DNA from: Exophiala sp. HKRS030
Taxonomy: Eukaryota; Ascomycota; Eurotiomycetes; Chaetothyriales; Herpotrichiellaceae
Assembly: GCA_023897205.1 (NCBI GenBank)
Contig: JAHWDD010000012.1
Location: forward strand, 248,001-312,000
DNA length: 64,000 nucleotides
Direction of reading: 5' to 3'
A model generated the notes under the pieces. It had not been told where the DNA came from. It made no database searches and saw nothing but the letters and a program-made list of their open reading frames with translations. Both the position numbers and the translations under genes were made by a program. Shown here piece by piece: positions 30,405 through 40,620 of the stretch. Numbering within the stretch: position 1 is the first letter of the stretch; the number at the start of each line of letters is the position of its first letter.

Positions 30405-31325
30405 CTATTGGAGGTCCTCGAAAGTGTGAAATTTGTGAAATGGCTCACCCACGACCTTTCCACTTGGGTCAAATCTCACGCCCTCACCCCGGAGCAATTC
30501 AATCTTTTTATTGGCATATTTACCATCTTTGCCCCAGTCACCATGAAAACCACCAATCGTGCCATTCGCGGCCAGGACGCGGTGACATGGAACATCTGGC
30601 GCGAATGGATTATTCCGCATTCCGTTTCCAACAGCCCGTGCGGAGGAGCTCAGGTAGTCTGACATAGCTGCGTATGTGGTATATCGACCTTTTGGGACAG
30701 ATAAGAGCGTGGTGTACAATTTTTTCCGGTACGGAGTGAGCGTGGGATGGCTTCTAATGCGACCTAGCGTTTCCTCGATATCTTCGACGGTTGATCCGGT
30801 TTGCCACACATTATCCACACCGGGCTTCTTCTCAGGCGACTTGGTCTCTGTTTGAAAGTGCAGTTTGGTTTGCTGTTTGTCAAGTCTGGGCCTCTTTCGC
30901 GCGGATGACTGATTGTCTTTTGAGTTCTTTGCAGAGTTTTCCTCGCCTTGGGTCGAGGGTGGATTTGGGCTTTGAGATCTTTTCCTTGTGCTGCCACCAT
31001 ATTTGCTTTCGTTCTTCCCCCTACATCGCAAGCTGATCTCATCAAGGTCACATAGATCGATCTTCCCCTTCTGAATATCCTCACCAAGAGAAATAGCGTC
31101 ACGAAACTGCTGCTCGGTCATGTTCCTGATTGCTGGTTTGGCAATGACCTTGTCCCATTGTTTTTCACCGTTCCCTATGGTGTTGTCAAGAATGATGCGA
31201 GCAAAGCAATGGTCAAGGGTTACGGGCCATCGGGACTGTGCATGATCACGGGCTTTCGCGAGGGCTGGAAGAGTTCTCGAGTAGAGTGTCCGCCATTGTT
31301 CCTGGAGTGCCTCGAGATCAGACAT
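30405..31325 (-). CDS. O6-alkylguanine-DNA alkyltransferase with extra N-terminal domain
   Basis: Single exon, 306 residues. The C-terminal part (about 185-306) is the Ada/Ogt alkyltransferase fold: VPKGRYTTYAAMSDYL, AVGNGMRNNP with the hinge asparagine near 238, the PCHRV active site with acceptor C247, and a downstream glutamate (E276) completing the relay. Such proteins transfer the alkyl group from O6-guanine irreversibly to the cysteine. Residues 1-105 form a separate helical module (WRTLYSRTLPALA, WPVTLDHCFARIILDN, MTEQQFRDAISLGEDI) that is not part of the bacterial or yeast enzymes. It is linked by a basic, Ser-rich stretch (106-165) with RKRPR, a likely nuclear signal. It is divergent from MRC1, across a promoter with cell-cycle-type sites. 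Confidence 0.87.
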   Translation of the reverse strand: MSDLEALQEQWRTLYSRTLPALAKARDHAQSRWPVTLDHCFARIILDNTIGNGEKQWDKVIAKPAIRNMTEQQFRDAISLGEDIQKGKIDLCDLDEISLRCRGKNESKYGGSTRKRSQSPNPPSTQGEENSAKNSKDNQSSARKRPRLDKQQTKLHFQTETKSPEKKPGVDNVWQTGSTVEDIEETLGRIRSHPTLTPYRKKLYTTLLSVPKGRYTTYAAMSDYLSSSARAVGNGMRNNPFAPDVPCHRVLAANGTIGGFHGDWGKDGKYANKKIELLRGEGVRFDPSGKVVGEPFHKFHTFEDLQ

Positions 31326-31860
31326 GGCCCACCACAGTAAGCTGGGAGGATCCTATAGCAGATACAGAGCCTGAAGTCGCGGTAATGGTGCCGTTCTCCC
31401 AAATGATGCTGGCCTCGACTAGAAGTGGTGCTATCGCCGGTGTTCCATTTGTGTTGTTCACTGGTATAGAGTCTTGCCCTTGGCTTTTCGAACGCAAAGT
31501 AAATTTAGAGTACGTGAAAACGTTATCACCCAACGTCTTTATTACGCAGTATTGGTAGCTTTCAATGACCCGTACTCTCCTAAACTCGTACTCGTACTCG
31601 TACTCGCATGAAGTTGGTGGTTGAGTTGCGCCGCGGCGAAATGAGGTCGAGTCGGCACGTCATTTCGCGTGGCTCCACATCTAACGCGTCCCGCAGCGCG
31701 TACCGACTTATTACACGGTCACACGGTGGTCTGGCACCGCTGGATTTCATAGCCCGCTTCAATGTATTTGTACGTTACTGCTTCATGCTTCTACTGCTAG
31801 TTATGTCCTTTCAGTAGGGATTTGGTTTTATAATCTGGTTCCTGGTCCCCGGTCGAAACC
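31326..31860. promoter_or_regulatory. Divergent promoter of the alkyltransferase and MRC1 genes, with an MCB site
   Basis: A 535-bp bidirectional region. It holds the MluI cell-cycle box ACGCGT at 31684-31689 and, 15 bp before it, TTTCGCGT at 31663-31670, an E2F/SCB-like half site. Both lie 170-200 bp from the MRC1 start. A near-perfect CTCGTA hexamer repeat occupies 31585-31606. Confidence 0.5.
31684..31689. promoter_or_regulatory. MluI cell-cycle box (MBF-type site)
   Basis: ACGCGT, the palindromic core bound by Mbp1/Res-type MBF factors that drive G1/S transcription of replication genes. It sits 172 bp before the MRC1 start codon. Function is inferred from motif and position. Confidence 0.45.
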
Positions 31861-34800
31861 ATGTCTTCACCTCCAGGGTCGCCATTCTCTATGGGCTCCC
31901 CCATCAGCCAGACCTCAAACGTCCTGACACCCAGCCGGAAAGTGCAGGCTTTGCTTGCCCAATTTGAGGACTCTGACTCAGACTCGCCCTCTATTGAACA
32001 TGCGACCTCGCCACGTGCAGCAACGGAACGGGAGAGCGGCATTGCCTCACCGAGAGGAAACCCTAGCATACGAGAGGAGGATACTCGAAATGAAGCCCCG
32101 GACGAGGACGAGGATGAGGACCTACCCGTGGCTCCACGTTCAAGAATGGCTGCTCGTTTGCAGGGTCTAAATCCAGTACATCTGCCTGGAGAAACGGACT
32201 ATGCTACCACAGCTGCAACAGAAACACGTTCAAGTACACCAGAGTCAGACACGGGAGATATTGCACCACCTGAAATGAGAAGAAGGCTTCTCACGAAGCG
32301 CAACAGCAGCCCAGTCCACCGTCGTATATCTATATCACCTTCGACTGCATCGGCCGCCTCTCTACCATCTCCTCCTGTTCGTCATGAGCCTGTGCAGGCG
32401 AATTCTGACTCGGAAGATGCAGACGACCAATCCAATGTTGGCAAATCTAAATTTTTGGCTCTAGTTGAAAAGCATCGCAAGCAGCGCCTTGAAAAGGAAG
32501 CCGAAGAGGAGGACAGGCGCAAGACACGGGAAGAAAAGCTCAAATTTCTTGAGAAGAACAGTCGACGTATGCGAGGCTCCAGTCCAGCAGATGACACTGA
32601 AGAGGAAAGCGACAATTCTGGCGTCGAGGGAGCGAAGAAACTTTCAACGCAGACTCGACCAATGCGTAAAGCAAGCAAGAAAGCATTGGAGGAGATGAAC
32701 AGAGAAACCCAACGCATGAGCCGAAATATGCAGTTGGCCCACCAAGCTCGAACGAAGAAGAAGATCACAAAGGACAGTCTGCTCGCAAGGTTCAACTTTC
32801 CCGTTGCTGGCTCCGCTCCGCGGGTCGGGTCTGATCGAGACGATGATCGTCGGGCGACTGGTAGTTCTAGAGCCGGATCAGACAACGAAGGTTCAAGCAC
32901 CCACGATACCCCGCCAACTAGCCCTGTGCACGAGGATATGCATACAGACAGCTGTGAAAAGACACTCACTGCGGTTGATACATCAACAGTGCCCACCTCA
33001 ACGCTTCCACATGCCTCGAATTCTCAGCCCGTTATTTCGAGACTTGACAAAGGCAAGGGAAGAGCTCCGTCAGAAGAACCCGTGCCAAGACCTCTACTTG
33101 TCCAACGTGTAACCGACCAGATCGACCAGGAGCCATTGAAAGAATTCAGTCCAAGCCTTAAGCCAACGATCAAACCATTCGGGCAGAAAAAGTCTCTGCT
33201 TTCCATGCCTAAAGCTGACAGCGACGAGTCAGACTCGGACCTAGAGGTTATTACATCTAAAGGTGACATGAGGAAGTATGCTGCATTCGAACAACTTCCA
33301 AAGCGGAAAGCGAAAGAGGCCCCTTCTCACCTTGCTCTCCGATCACTAGCACATATGATCGGTGGAGAGGAGCGGAAGCGCACTATGAATGCAGCAGAAA
33401 TGGAAGCATCTTTGCGCAGAGCTGCCCGTCTACAAGCCCGACGGGAACGAGAGCAGAAGATTGAAGAGCTCAGGGCGAAAGGTGTGATGATCCAGACCTC
33501 TGAAGAACGTGAACGAGAGCAACAAGATGTTGAGGACTTGATTGAGAAGGCTCGCCAGGAAGCGGTCGAAATCCAGAAGCGAGAGAAGGCTCTTGCAAAG
33601 AAGGAGGGAAATTATGTCAAGGAGGCCTTCGACGACGATGATAGCGACGATGATGAAGACTTCGAAGTTGACGACGGAGGAAACGCTAGTCAAGATTCCG
33701 ACGAAGACGAAGACGAAGACGAAGATGGAGATGAAGAGGACACGCATGAAAACGGCAATGAGAACCTGTTGGATGATGAAGCTAGCGAGGAAGATCCAGA
33801 GGATGAAGAACAAGCTAGCGATGAAGACCCCGGAACAGAGGATATGGCGGAAGCCCAGGAGGTCGCAGTCACTTCTTCGAGAACGAAACGACAGACTCGA
33901 GTACTGAGTGATGATGAAGAGGACGACGACAATGCCCACTCGCCCGAACTGCCAGCTGTCGCCAAAACACCTCAATCCGTCATGCGATCAGCAAGGAAAC
34001 AGATTCCCGGCTTACAAATGTCTGATGATCTGCCGATGGGTTTGACCCAAGCTTTTGCGGCTACGATGGCGGACTCTCAAACCCAGGACGTGAACGAAGA
34101 ACAAGATAGTCTACGCATGACTATGGACCTCCCATCGCCCCACATTGCAATGGCTCCAAGAGTGCAACGCCTTGACTCAATCGATGTCATCACGGACAGC
34201 CAACCGGCGACCCAGACCCAGCCTCTTAACGTGAACCTCTCCTTCTCCGAGTCACAAAAGGTACCTCAATCTCCAATGAGTGCAGTCGGGACACATGGAC
34301 TGCAATATACCCCTTCTCAGCCTCAATTCGAGCCAACCCAAGATGGAGGGTTCATGTTGAGTCCGTTTGCTGGTAATCGATTTGCCCTCGAAACCCCTCA
34401 GGACGTTGGACCAACTTCGACGGTTGATACTGTGATCCTTCCTCACGATCTCCAAGACAGCCCCATTGTTCAAAGGACAACGAGACTACGACGAGGTCGT
34501 GCACAGCCCGATGACAGCGATGACGACGATGTCGAGGCAGGCGTGTCTGCCTTTGAACTCATGCATCGTGCTGCCAAGAAGAAGGGACATCAGAACTTTG
34601 ACAAGAACAAGTCAAAAGCACGTGAAATCATCGATGAAGCCGCAGAAGAATCAGAGGATGAATACGCCGGTCTGGGTGGAGCAAGCGATGAAGACGCCAA
34701 CGAGGAAGAGAATGAGGATGACCGCGCCATGATCGACGAAGATACTCAGGTCGGGGTCGGTGACGAAGCGAAATTGGCCAAGCTCTTTGCAGATAGAGAG

Positions 34801-36015
34801 CGTCAACAAGACGAAGCTGCCGTGTCCAAATTGATGAAGGATATTACAACAGGCGCGCTGCGACGAAAACGTGGCAACGACGACCTCGACCTCTCGGATG
34901 AGGAAGATGCGGTGAACAGACGACGCGAAGCCAAGAGAAGGGAATCCGCCAGGATGCGCCGGGAACTTCTGAAAGACGAGGCGGTGGGTAAGATTGCCGA
35001 GGACAAGAAGAAGGAAGCTTTCCTCCGAAGTATCGAGGATCGTGATGTGAGCGACGGAGAAGATAGTTTTGACCTCCCACAGACCCAGCCCGAAGAGGAA
35101 TCACAGGAGAACGCGGCCGAATCCGGAGAGCAAGGAACGACCCAGACAGCAGCACAAATCACGGATGGCTCTCATGATCAACCACTCGAGCAGGCCAAAG
35201 AATCTCGACTCAACCAAATCAAGCGCCGCGGCGGCGGCGGCGGGCGTGCACCTGTACCTCTTGGTCGAAGACCAGCCACATTGGCTGAAATCCGAGAATC
35301 GGTGTCGTTCTTGATCGAAGAGCCCGACTCGCAAGCGGCCACAATCGATCTTGGCCTTTCGGATTCTGAAGACGAGCCAGAAGCGTACGTCAACTTGGAC
35401 CGTCACTTCCAGGAAGCCGAAGCCGATGAGAATGCCGAGGATGGTGACGATTTGGGTGACTTTGTCGTCGACGATGACGGTCGGGCCGGAGAAGACGAAG
35501 ACGCCGACGCCGACGGCGGCTCTTCTTTTAAGAAACCAGGCATCCCTTATAGTGAGACTAGGGCTCCGTATTCGGAACGACGGACAAAGGAGAGGAGGAC
35601 CAACGTGGTCAATCGGCTGAGCATGCTTCGTCAGGCATCGTCTTCTTCGTCGAGTTCGAGTGGTACGACGAAGATGGCGTTTTACACGTCGACGACGACG
35701 AGTGTGTCTTTCGGCAAGGTTCCGAGTCTCTTGCGTCGAGCCACGACGAATTCCAGCCTGGGGAGTATGGCTGAAGGGGCGTCGGCGACCGGGGTCACCC
35801 TGCAAAAACCCGAACGTGGCAAGGCGAACGAGGAAAGGGAGTTTGTCAGAAAGGCCGGTGGCGGGCGGAGAAACGCGGTCAACTACAGACCTACGGTGAA
35901 GGAGGAGAAGATGAGCCAGAGGGCCGGCATCGTCAAGAAGACGGCTGTCATGAAGAGTAAGAAGGGTGGTGATGGGTTTTTGGGTGGGCTGTTTAGACAG
36001 GATAGTTGGGCATGA
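31861..36015 (+). CDS. MRC1: DNA replication checkpoint mediator Mrc1/claspin
   Basis: Single exon, 1384 residues. Near the N-terminus LTPSRKVQALLAQF (about 22-35) matches the conserved start of fungal Mrc1. The protein is otherwise charged and mostly disordered, with coiled-coil stretches (LVEKHRKQRLEKEAEEEDRRK; 535-570) and a 60-residue Asp/Glu tract from GAC/GAA repeats near 33640-33760. An SQ/TQ cluster (about 720-860: GLTQAF, DSQTQD, TQTQP, EPTQDG) supplies sites for ATR-type kinase phosphorylation. The MRC1-like domain lies at about 880-1060 (FELMHRAAKKKGHQNFD through KLFADRERQQDEAAVSKLMKD to KKKEAFLRSIED). Mrc1 travels with the fork, links polymerase epsilon to the helicase and activates the effector kinase. 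Its 3' end lies 116 bp from that of the SET gene. Confidence 0.9.
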   Translation: MSSPPGSPFSMGSPISQTSNVLTPSRKVQALLAQFEDSDSDSPSIEHATSPRAATERESGIASPRGNPSIREEDTRNEAPDEDEDEDLPVAPRSRMAARLQGLNPVHLPGETDYATTAATETRSSTPESDTGDIAPPEMRRRLLTKRNSSPVHRRISISPSTASAASLPSPPVRHEPVQANSDSEDADDQSNVGKSKFLALVEKHRKQRLEKEAEEEDRRKTREEKLKFLEKNSRRMRGSSPADDTEEESDNSGVEGAKKLSTQTRPMRKASKKALEEMNRETQRMSRNMQLAHQARTKKKITKDSLLARFNFPVAGSAPRVGSDRDDDRRATGSSRAGSDNEGSSTHDTPPTSPVHEDMHTDSCEKTLTAVDTSTVPTSTLPHASNSQPVISRLDKGKGRAPSEEPVPRPLLVQRVTDQIDQEPLKEFSPSLKPTIKPFGQKKSLLSMPKADSDESDSDLEVITSKGDMRKYAAFEQLPKRKAKEAPSHLALRSLAHMIGGEERKRTMNAAEMEASLRRAARLQARREREQKIEELRAKGVMIQTSEEREREQQDVEDLIEKARQEAVEIQKREKALAKKEGNYVKEAFDDDDSDDDEDFEVDDGGNASQDSDEDEDEDEDGDEEDTHENGNENLLDDEASEEDPEDEEQASDEDPGTEDMAEAQEVAVTSSRTKRQTRVLSDDEEDDDNAHSPELPAVAKTPQSVMRSARKQIPGLQMSDDLPMGLTQAFAATMADSQTQDVNEEQDSLRMTMDLPSPHIAMAPRVQRLDSIDVITDSQPATQTQPLNVNLSFSESQKVPQSPMSAVGTHGLQYTPSQPQFEPTQDGGFMLSPFAGNRFALETPQDVGPTSTVDTVILPHDLQDSPIVQRTTRLRRGRAQPDDSDDDDVEAGVSAFELMHRAAKKKGHQNFDKNKSKAREIIDEAAEESEDEYAGLGGASDEDANEEENEDDRAMIDEDTQVGVGDEAKLAKLFADRERQQDEAAVSKLMKDITTGALRRKRGNDDLDLSDEEDAVNRRREAKRRESARMRRELLKDEAVGKIAEDKKKEAFLRSIEDRDVSDGEDSFDLPQTQPEEESQENAAESGEQGTTQTAAQITDGSHDQPLEQAKESRLNQIKRRGGGGGRAPVPLGRRPATLAEIRESVSFLIEEPDSQAATIDLGLSDSEDEPEAYVNLDRHFQEAEADENAEDGDDLGDFVVDDDGRAGEDEDADADGGSSFKKPGIPYSETRAPYSERRTKERRTNVVNRLSMLRQASSSSSSSSGTTKMAFYTSTTTSVSFGKVPSLLRRATTNSSLGSMAEGASATGVTLQKPERGKANEEREFVRKAGGGRRNAVNYRPTVKEEKMSQRAGIVKKTAVMKSKKGGDGFLGGLFRQDSWA

Positions 36016-36131
36016 TGCCCGACTTGCCTGCGGAATCAACGAGTATGATTATTATACCTGAACAGAACATATCTACATGGAGTGCTTGGTGTTGATTCAC
36101 CGCTGGCGATCCCCCCCTTTTTTTGTCTTCT

Positions 36132-37332
36132 TCAAGTCACTTTCAAACTCAACTCGATCAACTGATCTTCGACCCCCTTTGTTCTCAGGGCGTCCGACCC
36201 AAAGCTCACTTTACAGACCTCCAACTCTTTCGTCTTCCACTTGACGGCCTGTGCGTGGTCATATTTCCTCTCCGCCCACTTGGCCAGGCTTTTACGAGTG
36301 TTTGCCAACGGTACACCCACGAGGCCTTCTTTGAGGAACAATTCCTCCAACCTGACCAGGGCTTCGATCGCCCGGTCGACCACCACGGTCGGAGGCGCGG
36401 GGGCACGTTTGGAAGAACACTCCTTTTCACAGGCGCGCGCGACCCTCAAGGCCTCGTACATGGCCCTCCTCCTCTCGTCACTCCTGGCCCAGAATCCGGT
36501 CTTTGGTTCGCAAGCTTCACACCGACAGACGAACCCGTAATGGATTTGTTGCTTCCGCCTTCTCTTCGTCCGGACCTCGGACACGGCCTTGTCGTAGTTG
36601 CTGCACAACTCTTTACCTCGAGGGATGTCGCGGACGGCGCGGAACCTCATCTCGTCGGTTTTCTCGTCGTAACAAAATTGCACGTTGGGCACGCACCCGT
36701 GGTTGATTCTGCTGGCGAACGGACCCACGGCCGACCCCCCTCGTCCGCCGTCGGCCACGTGGTCGTCCAGGTTGTAGCAGTTGCTGTAGTAGATCGAAAC
36801 GACCCGGGTCATGCGGGACTTTTGGGCGTCAAACAACTTGAGAAAGATCCTTTGGTCGGCCCGCCCCAACCGGGAAAATTCGCGCTCGATGGCCGCCGGG
36901 TCGTCTTCTTCGTGCTTTTGGAGGCGGACGAGAGGCCTCTCCGCCAACAACAGCGTGCCGGCTTTGACTTTGCGCGTGGCAAACACCGCGAGTCCACGGT
37001 CGGGGGTCGACACGATCTCGAGCAGATCGTCTTGTGGTGCTGGCGATGGCCGGGCGTCGTCGGCGTCGTGTGTCTCTTGCTCGAGGACACTGAGACGATG
37101 GAGAGAATCTCGGACCGCCGTGCCCGTAAAAGAGGGGTTTGTGGTAGTGTGCTGGACATGGACACGGCCACTTTTTTGCTTGGATGGACCGGCAATCTGG
37201 TCTTGTAGAGAAAGAGTGTCGAGATGTTGGGAAAGTGTCTGTCGATGGTCAAAAACTTTTGGTCCCGGGTGTGTCAATTTGTTGATGATTCGTACTTACC
37301 TGCTCCAATCCGAATGCCTCTGGCACGATCAT
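36132..37332 (-). CDS. SET-domain protein (SMYD/SET5-like lysine methyltransferase family)
   Basis: Exons 37300-37332 and 36132-37238 give 379 residues. The small first exon (MIVPEAFGLEQ) is inferred because the large frame has no usable ATG. A CAG|GTAAGT donor and a CGACAG acceptor join it in phase with a 61-nt intron. The SET domain begins at LLEIVSTPDRGLAVFATRKVKAG (around residue 76). It has the catalytic core RINHGCVPNVQF (the NHxCxPN motif that binds S-adenosylmethionine), then RDIPRGKELCSNY with the end-of-domain tyrosine, and a post-SET CRCEAC cysteine set. A C-terminal helical region follows. No MYND finger is visible between the SET halves, so it fits the MYND-less fungal group. The substrate (histone or other lysine) is unknown. 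Confidence 0.85.
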
Positions 37333-37988
37333 ACTGGCTGTCTTTTCAAGTGAAAGAGACACTTGAGATCCCAACTTGTTTCCCTTCCTACCCATCTTCG
37401 CGTCAAGAGGATCACAAACTACGTGGCTCAGCTTCCCTCACCACGTGTCAAAGACATGACATTTGGGAAGCGGGGACCATCATGATGTACATTGCTGCAG
37501 TCATGGTTTGGCAACGCATTGTCTGTTGATTATCTTGTGAGGATGCAATGTTAACCATCTGAGTGAGTCCTGAAGACGGACAGGACTTGTTTTTTAGATT
37601 TAGTAAGCGACGGAAGATGAGAGAAAGATAAGAACGGCCAGAAAGAGAGTTCCTAGTAGATTTTGTGGATGTCCATCAAAGGGTCATCGTACTAAGTACA
37701 TTGGACCCGAGATGCCGGATGGGCAAGGAAGCTCCCCGATTGGTGCGGGTGAGGGTCTAGACCCCAAGCCACGCAGCCTTGCCCTCATCCGGGATGGAAC
37801 AAACCCCTTGTACGAAGCGAAGAGGCTGATTGTCCTCGCAGTGCTCCGTCCGGAGTATGCAAATACGCTATGATTAGCTGAATTTTTTTTTGGCAGGTCC
37901 TCCACCACTCTAGAAAGGCATCGAATGAGATTTCCCTAATTGCAGCACATCTTTAACATCCGATTGGGTTCCAGGGTGTCACCGTACT
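37333..37988. other. Intergenic spacer
   Basis: About 650 bp between the SET gene start and the 3' end of the regulator. No gene or RNA is recognised. Promoter of the SET gene on the left. Confidence 0.4.
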
Positions 37989-39720
37989 TCAAGGCACTTT
38001 CATCGAAGGGCAGCATTCCATGTGTATCGTCACGTCATTCAGAGTCTCGTGGCTCTCAAGCTGCACGGTGACTTCCCTCACGCATTGGACAGAGGAGTCC
38101 TCGCGTTCGCAAGGGTTTAGGATGAAGGACGCCACGAGTATCGTTTCCCAGGAAGGCGACTGGACTTTGGAAACGTGCCAGCGTTTGATCCTTCCCTGTT
38201 CGGGTATCTCGATATCAAGACCTTGTCCGTGGTCGTCTTCGTTGTCTCTATTTTGAGGCCGGATGCTGTCTTCTTCAATCTGAATGGCTGCATCCGCAAG
38301 GTCAATGAGCCATGGATTGCAAGTGCACGTCATACCCCTAGATTTGGTCATCAAGTCCCTGGCTCTCCGTCTTATGCCAGGATGTCGACACTTTTGCGAC
38401 ACGAAAGAGAAGGCCGGAACGACATTCAATTCGAAACTTGAAGGTGGTTTAATCGTGGCCGATAGGGCGTAGTGAATCGTCGCCGCACCATGATGGATGA
38501 TCTCTCGGAAGTCGTCGGTATGTCGGTCAAACCGGGTTTCCTTGCCGCTCATACAGACAGACAGCTTGATATATGTCACCTTGCAATACACCAGCAATAG
38601 TGAGGACAGGTAGTCTAAGAAGTCGGACGCGTTGCTTCGCTGAACTGCCAACCTCGTGCGTTGCCAATCGTCAAGATCTTCCAAAATCTGTCTCTGTCGA
38701 GATCTGAGATCTTTTATCTCCTGGGTATTTAGTGAACACTCCGACGAGGTGTCTTGAAGGACCCGGGAAGCCGCGTCCACCAGAGTATATAAGGTCTTCC
38801 GTAATTTCTCCATCGAAGGAGGCATACTGACGATGAGAGAAGGTCTCAAGGCACTGTCTTCGCGGACATTGGTGAGCATATGATCTGGAAGTGCGTTGGT
38901 TGGAGAAACGAGGGAGGCCAGCTTCGCAAAGAATCGGGAGACGCCTTCCTTGATATCCATATCATCGGGCCAAGTTTGGACTTGTTGTGATAGTTTGACC
39001 GACGTTCTGACTAGCATCAATGCACTCTCATTGTTCCACATTTGGAACTCGAAGAGCGCAAACAAGATACATCCCAGGAAAGCTCGCGGGATGTCGATGG
39101 TCTTGGTGCTCAACCGATGTCGATACTCTTTGATGGCCCGGCCATGATTTTCCAGACTCCATTGGTAGTTTGACAGGTTTCGAAAATGCGCAAACCCATC
39201 TGCACCTGTAGGCCGAGTTCTATGCAGGTCACTCAGGGAGACAAGTGCGGTCCACAGGACAGTGTCGGACAGGCACCAGCGTGGCACCAAATTGGTCCAA
39301 AAGTCGACGTCTTTGCTACATTCGCCAGCCAGCATCGGGCCCAGATTTGAAAGGTAATAATCGAACGCCCGGTTTTCCTCGGCATTGCCGTTGGCCAGAG
39401 ATATTTGAGATCTAGGGCGGGGATTTTGGGCCTTTGGCCCAAAAGTAACGCTTGTCTGAGGTGCCGCGAAGCGATATTCGAGAGTGAGAGGACCCCGGCA
39501 GTGACGCTTACTCTTAGCACATTGTCCACAAACGGGCTTTGCTTCATCGCATTTGATGTGTCTCTTTCTGGACATGAACAGTCAATCGATCTGTCAAGGG
39601 TCGGGGGACGGACCTATGAACATACTTGCAGGTCAGACATCCACTAGCAGATGTAGGATATCCACATCTTCTATTGCGCTTCGCCCGAGTTGTATGTGGT
39701 GATTCGTTTGTCACAGCCAT
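37989..39720 (-). CDS. Zn2Cys6 transcription factor (first of two)
   Basis: Exons 39626-39720 and 37989-39567 give 557 residues. The 58-nt intron interrupts the zinc cluster just after its second cysteine. The cluster is at residues 28-55: CLTCKKRHIKCDEAKPVCGQ continuing to CAKSKRHC, all six cysteines present. It is preceded by a basic arm (TRAKRNRRCG). The rest has the loosely conserved helical regulatory domain of fungal Zn2Cys6 proteins (NRAFDYYLSNLGPML near the start, FLGCILFALFEFQMW in the middle). Such proteins bind CGG-containing sites, often near the genes they control. It is followed on the same strand by an MFS transporter, a second regulator and monoamine oxidase, so a role in that neighbourhood is plausible. 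Confidence 0.88.
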
Positions 39721-40620
39721 GAATGTGTAGTGGTTATCCCGCTGGGGGTGGCTTGATGAGGAAGCAAACAACGGGCGATTAGTGAAGATTAGGTCTTTCT
39801 AGACGAATAGTCTTGTGATCTCTGGTCACATTATTGATTGAAGCAACTGTTGCAATGTCCAAAGGAATGAAGTCCGTGACGAGGTCCAGCCTTACGAGCA
39901 CAAGAGGATTTTGTTGATGGAGTGATGGAGAGGATGACACTCCGGCCAAGTTTGAGTATGTCAGCAGAATCTCGATAAATCGTCCCAAGCAGGAATAGTG
40001 CCACGGGGCGGTTGGAGGCCTTAGATTCACATATCTATTACAGTACATGAGCGAGATGACCCTGTATAGAACAACAGGTTCCCATTGGAAGATGTCAATT
40101 CTCGGCCTGAGAAAATGGCGCAACATCAATCATATACAGTCCAAAACTCGCGCAGAATGTACCGACTTCTTTCAAAGGTCTCACAGTATCGCATATCGAG
40201 GTCCATTATTGCAGTCTAGCTTGGCCTGAGCCATCAGTGATTACTGTTGAGATGAATCTAGGAATAAAGCATCCTGAAAGCCTCAGGTATCATGCGGTTC
40301 AATGTGCATGTCTGCCGTAACACCTCTCCCTTTGGCTGCAAAACTAGAACATGTCCCAAATTCTGACGAGAGGCAGCAAGTCCTTCCTACGACTTGATTT
40401 CTGACTTCAAGGCAGAGCATCGGCATGAAAACTGTCCTTTTCAACACAGGGGGCCTGATTCAGGTTTCTCGGGCTAGGATATCTCAAGAACTGTCAATGT
40501 GACACACGACAGTCCCAGGATCGATGTGCAACCCACAACCTGTGTTCAACCACCTTCAGGTTGAGCCGTCAACAGTGGCTGGAGCAAAACATCCTCGATG
40601 CTCAATACAGCTACCTCGCC
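39721..40620. other. Intergenic spacer between regulator and transporter
   Basis: About 900 bp. It contains the promoter of the first regulator and the 3' flank of the transporter. Short open frames only, no repeat recognised. Confidence 0.4.

Noticed and set aside
35101..36039. 312-codon open frame on the minus strand
   Set aside because: It lies opposite the MRC1 C-terminal region, and its Arg/Ser-rich composition mirrors the acidic codons of MRC1.
36123..37208. 361-codon open frame on the + strand
   Set aside because: It is antisense to the SET-domain gene. The opposite strand has recognisable SET motifs, so this is a shadow of GC-rich codon use.
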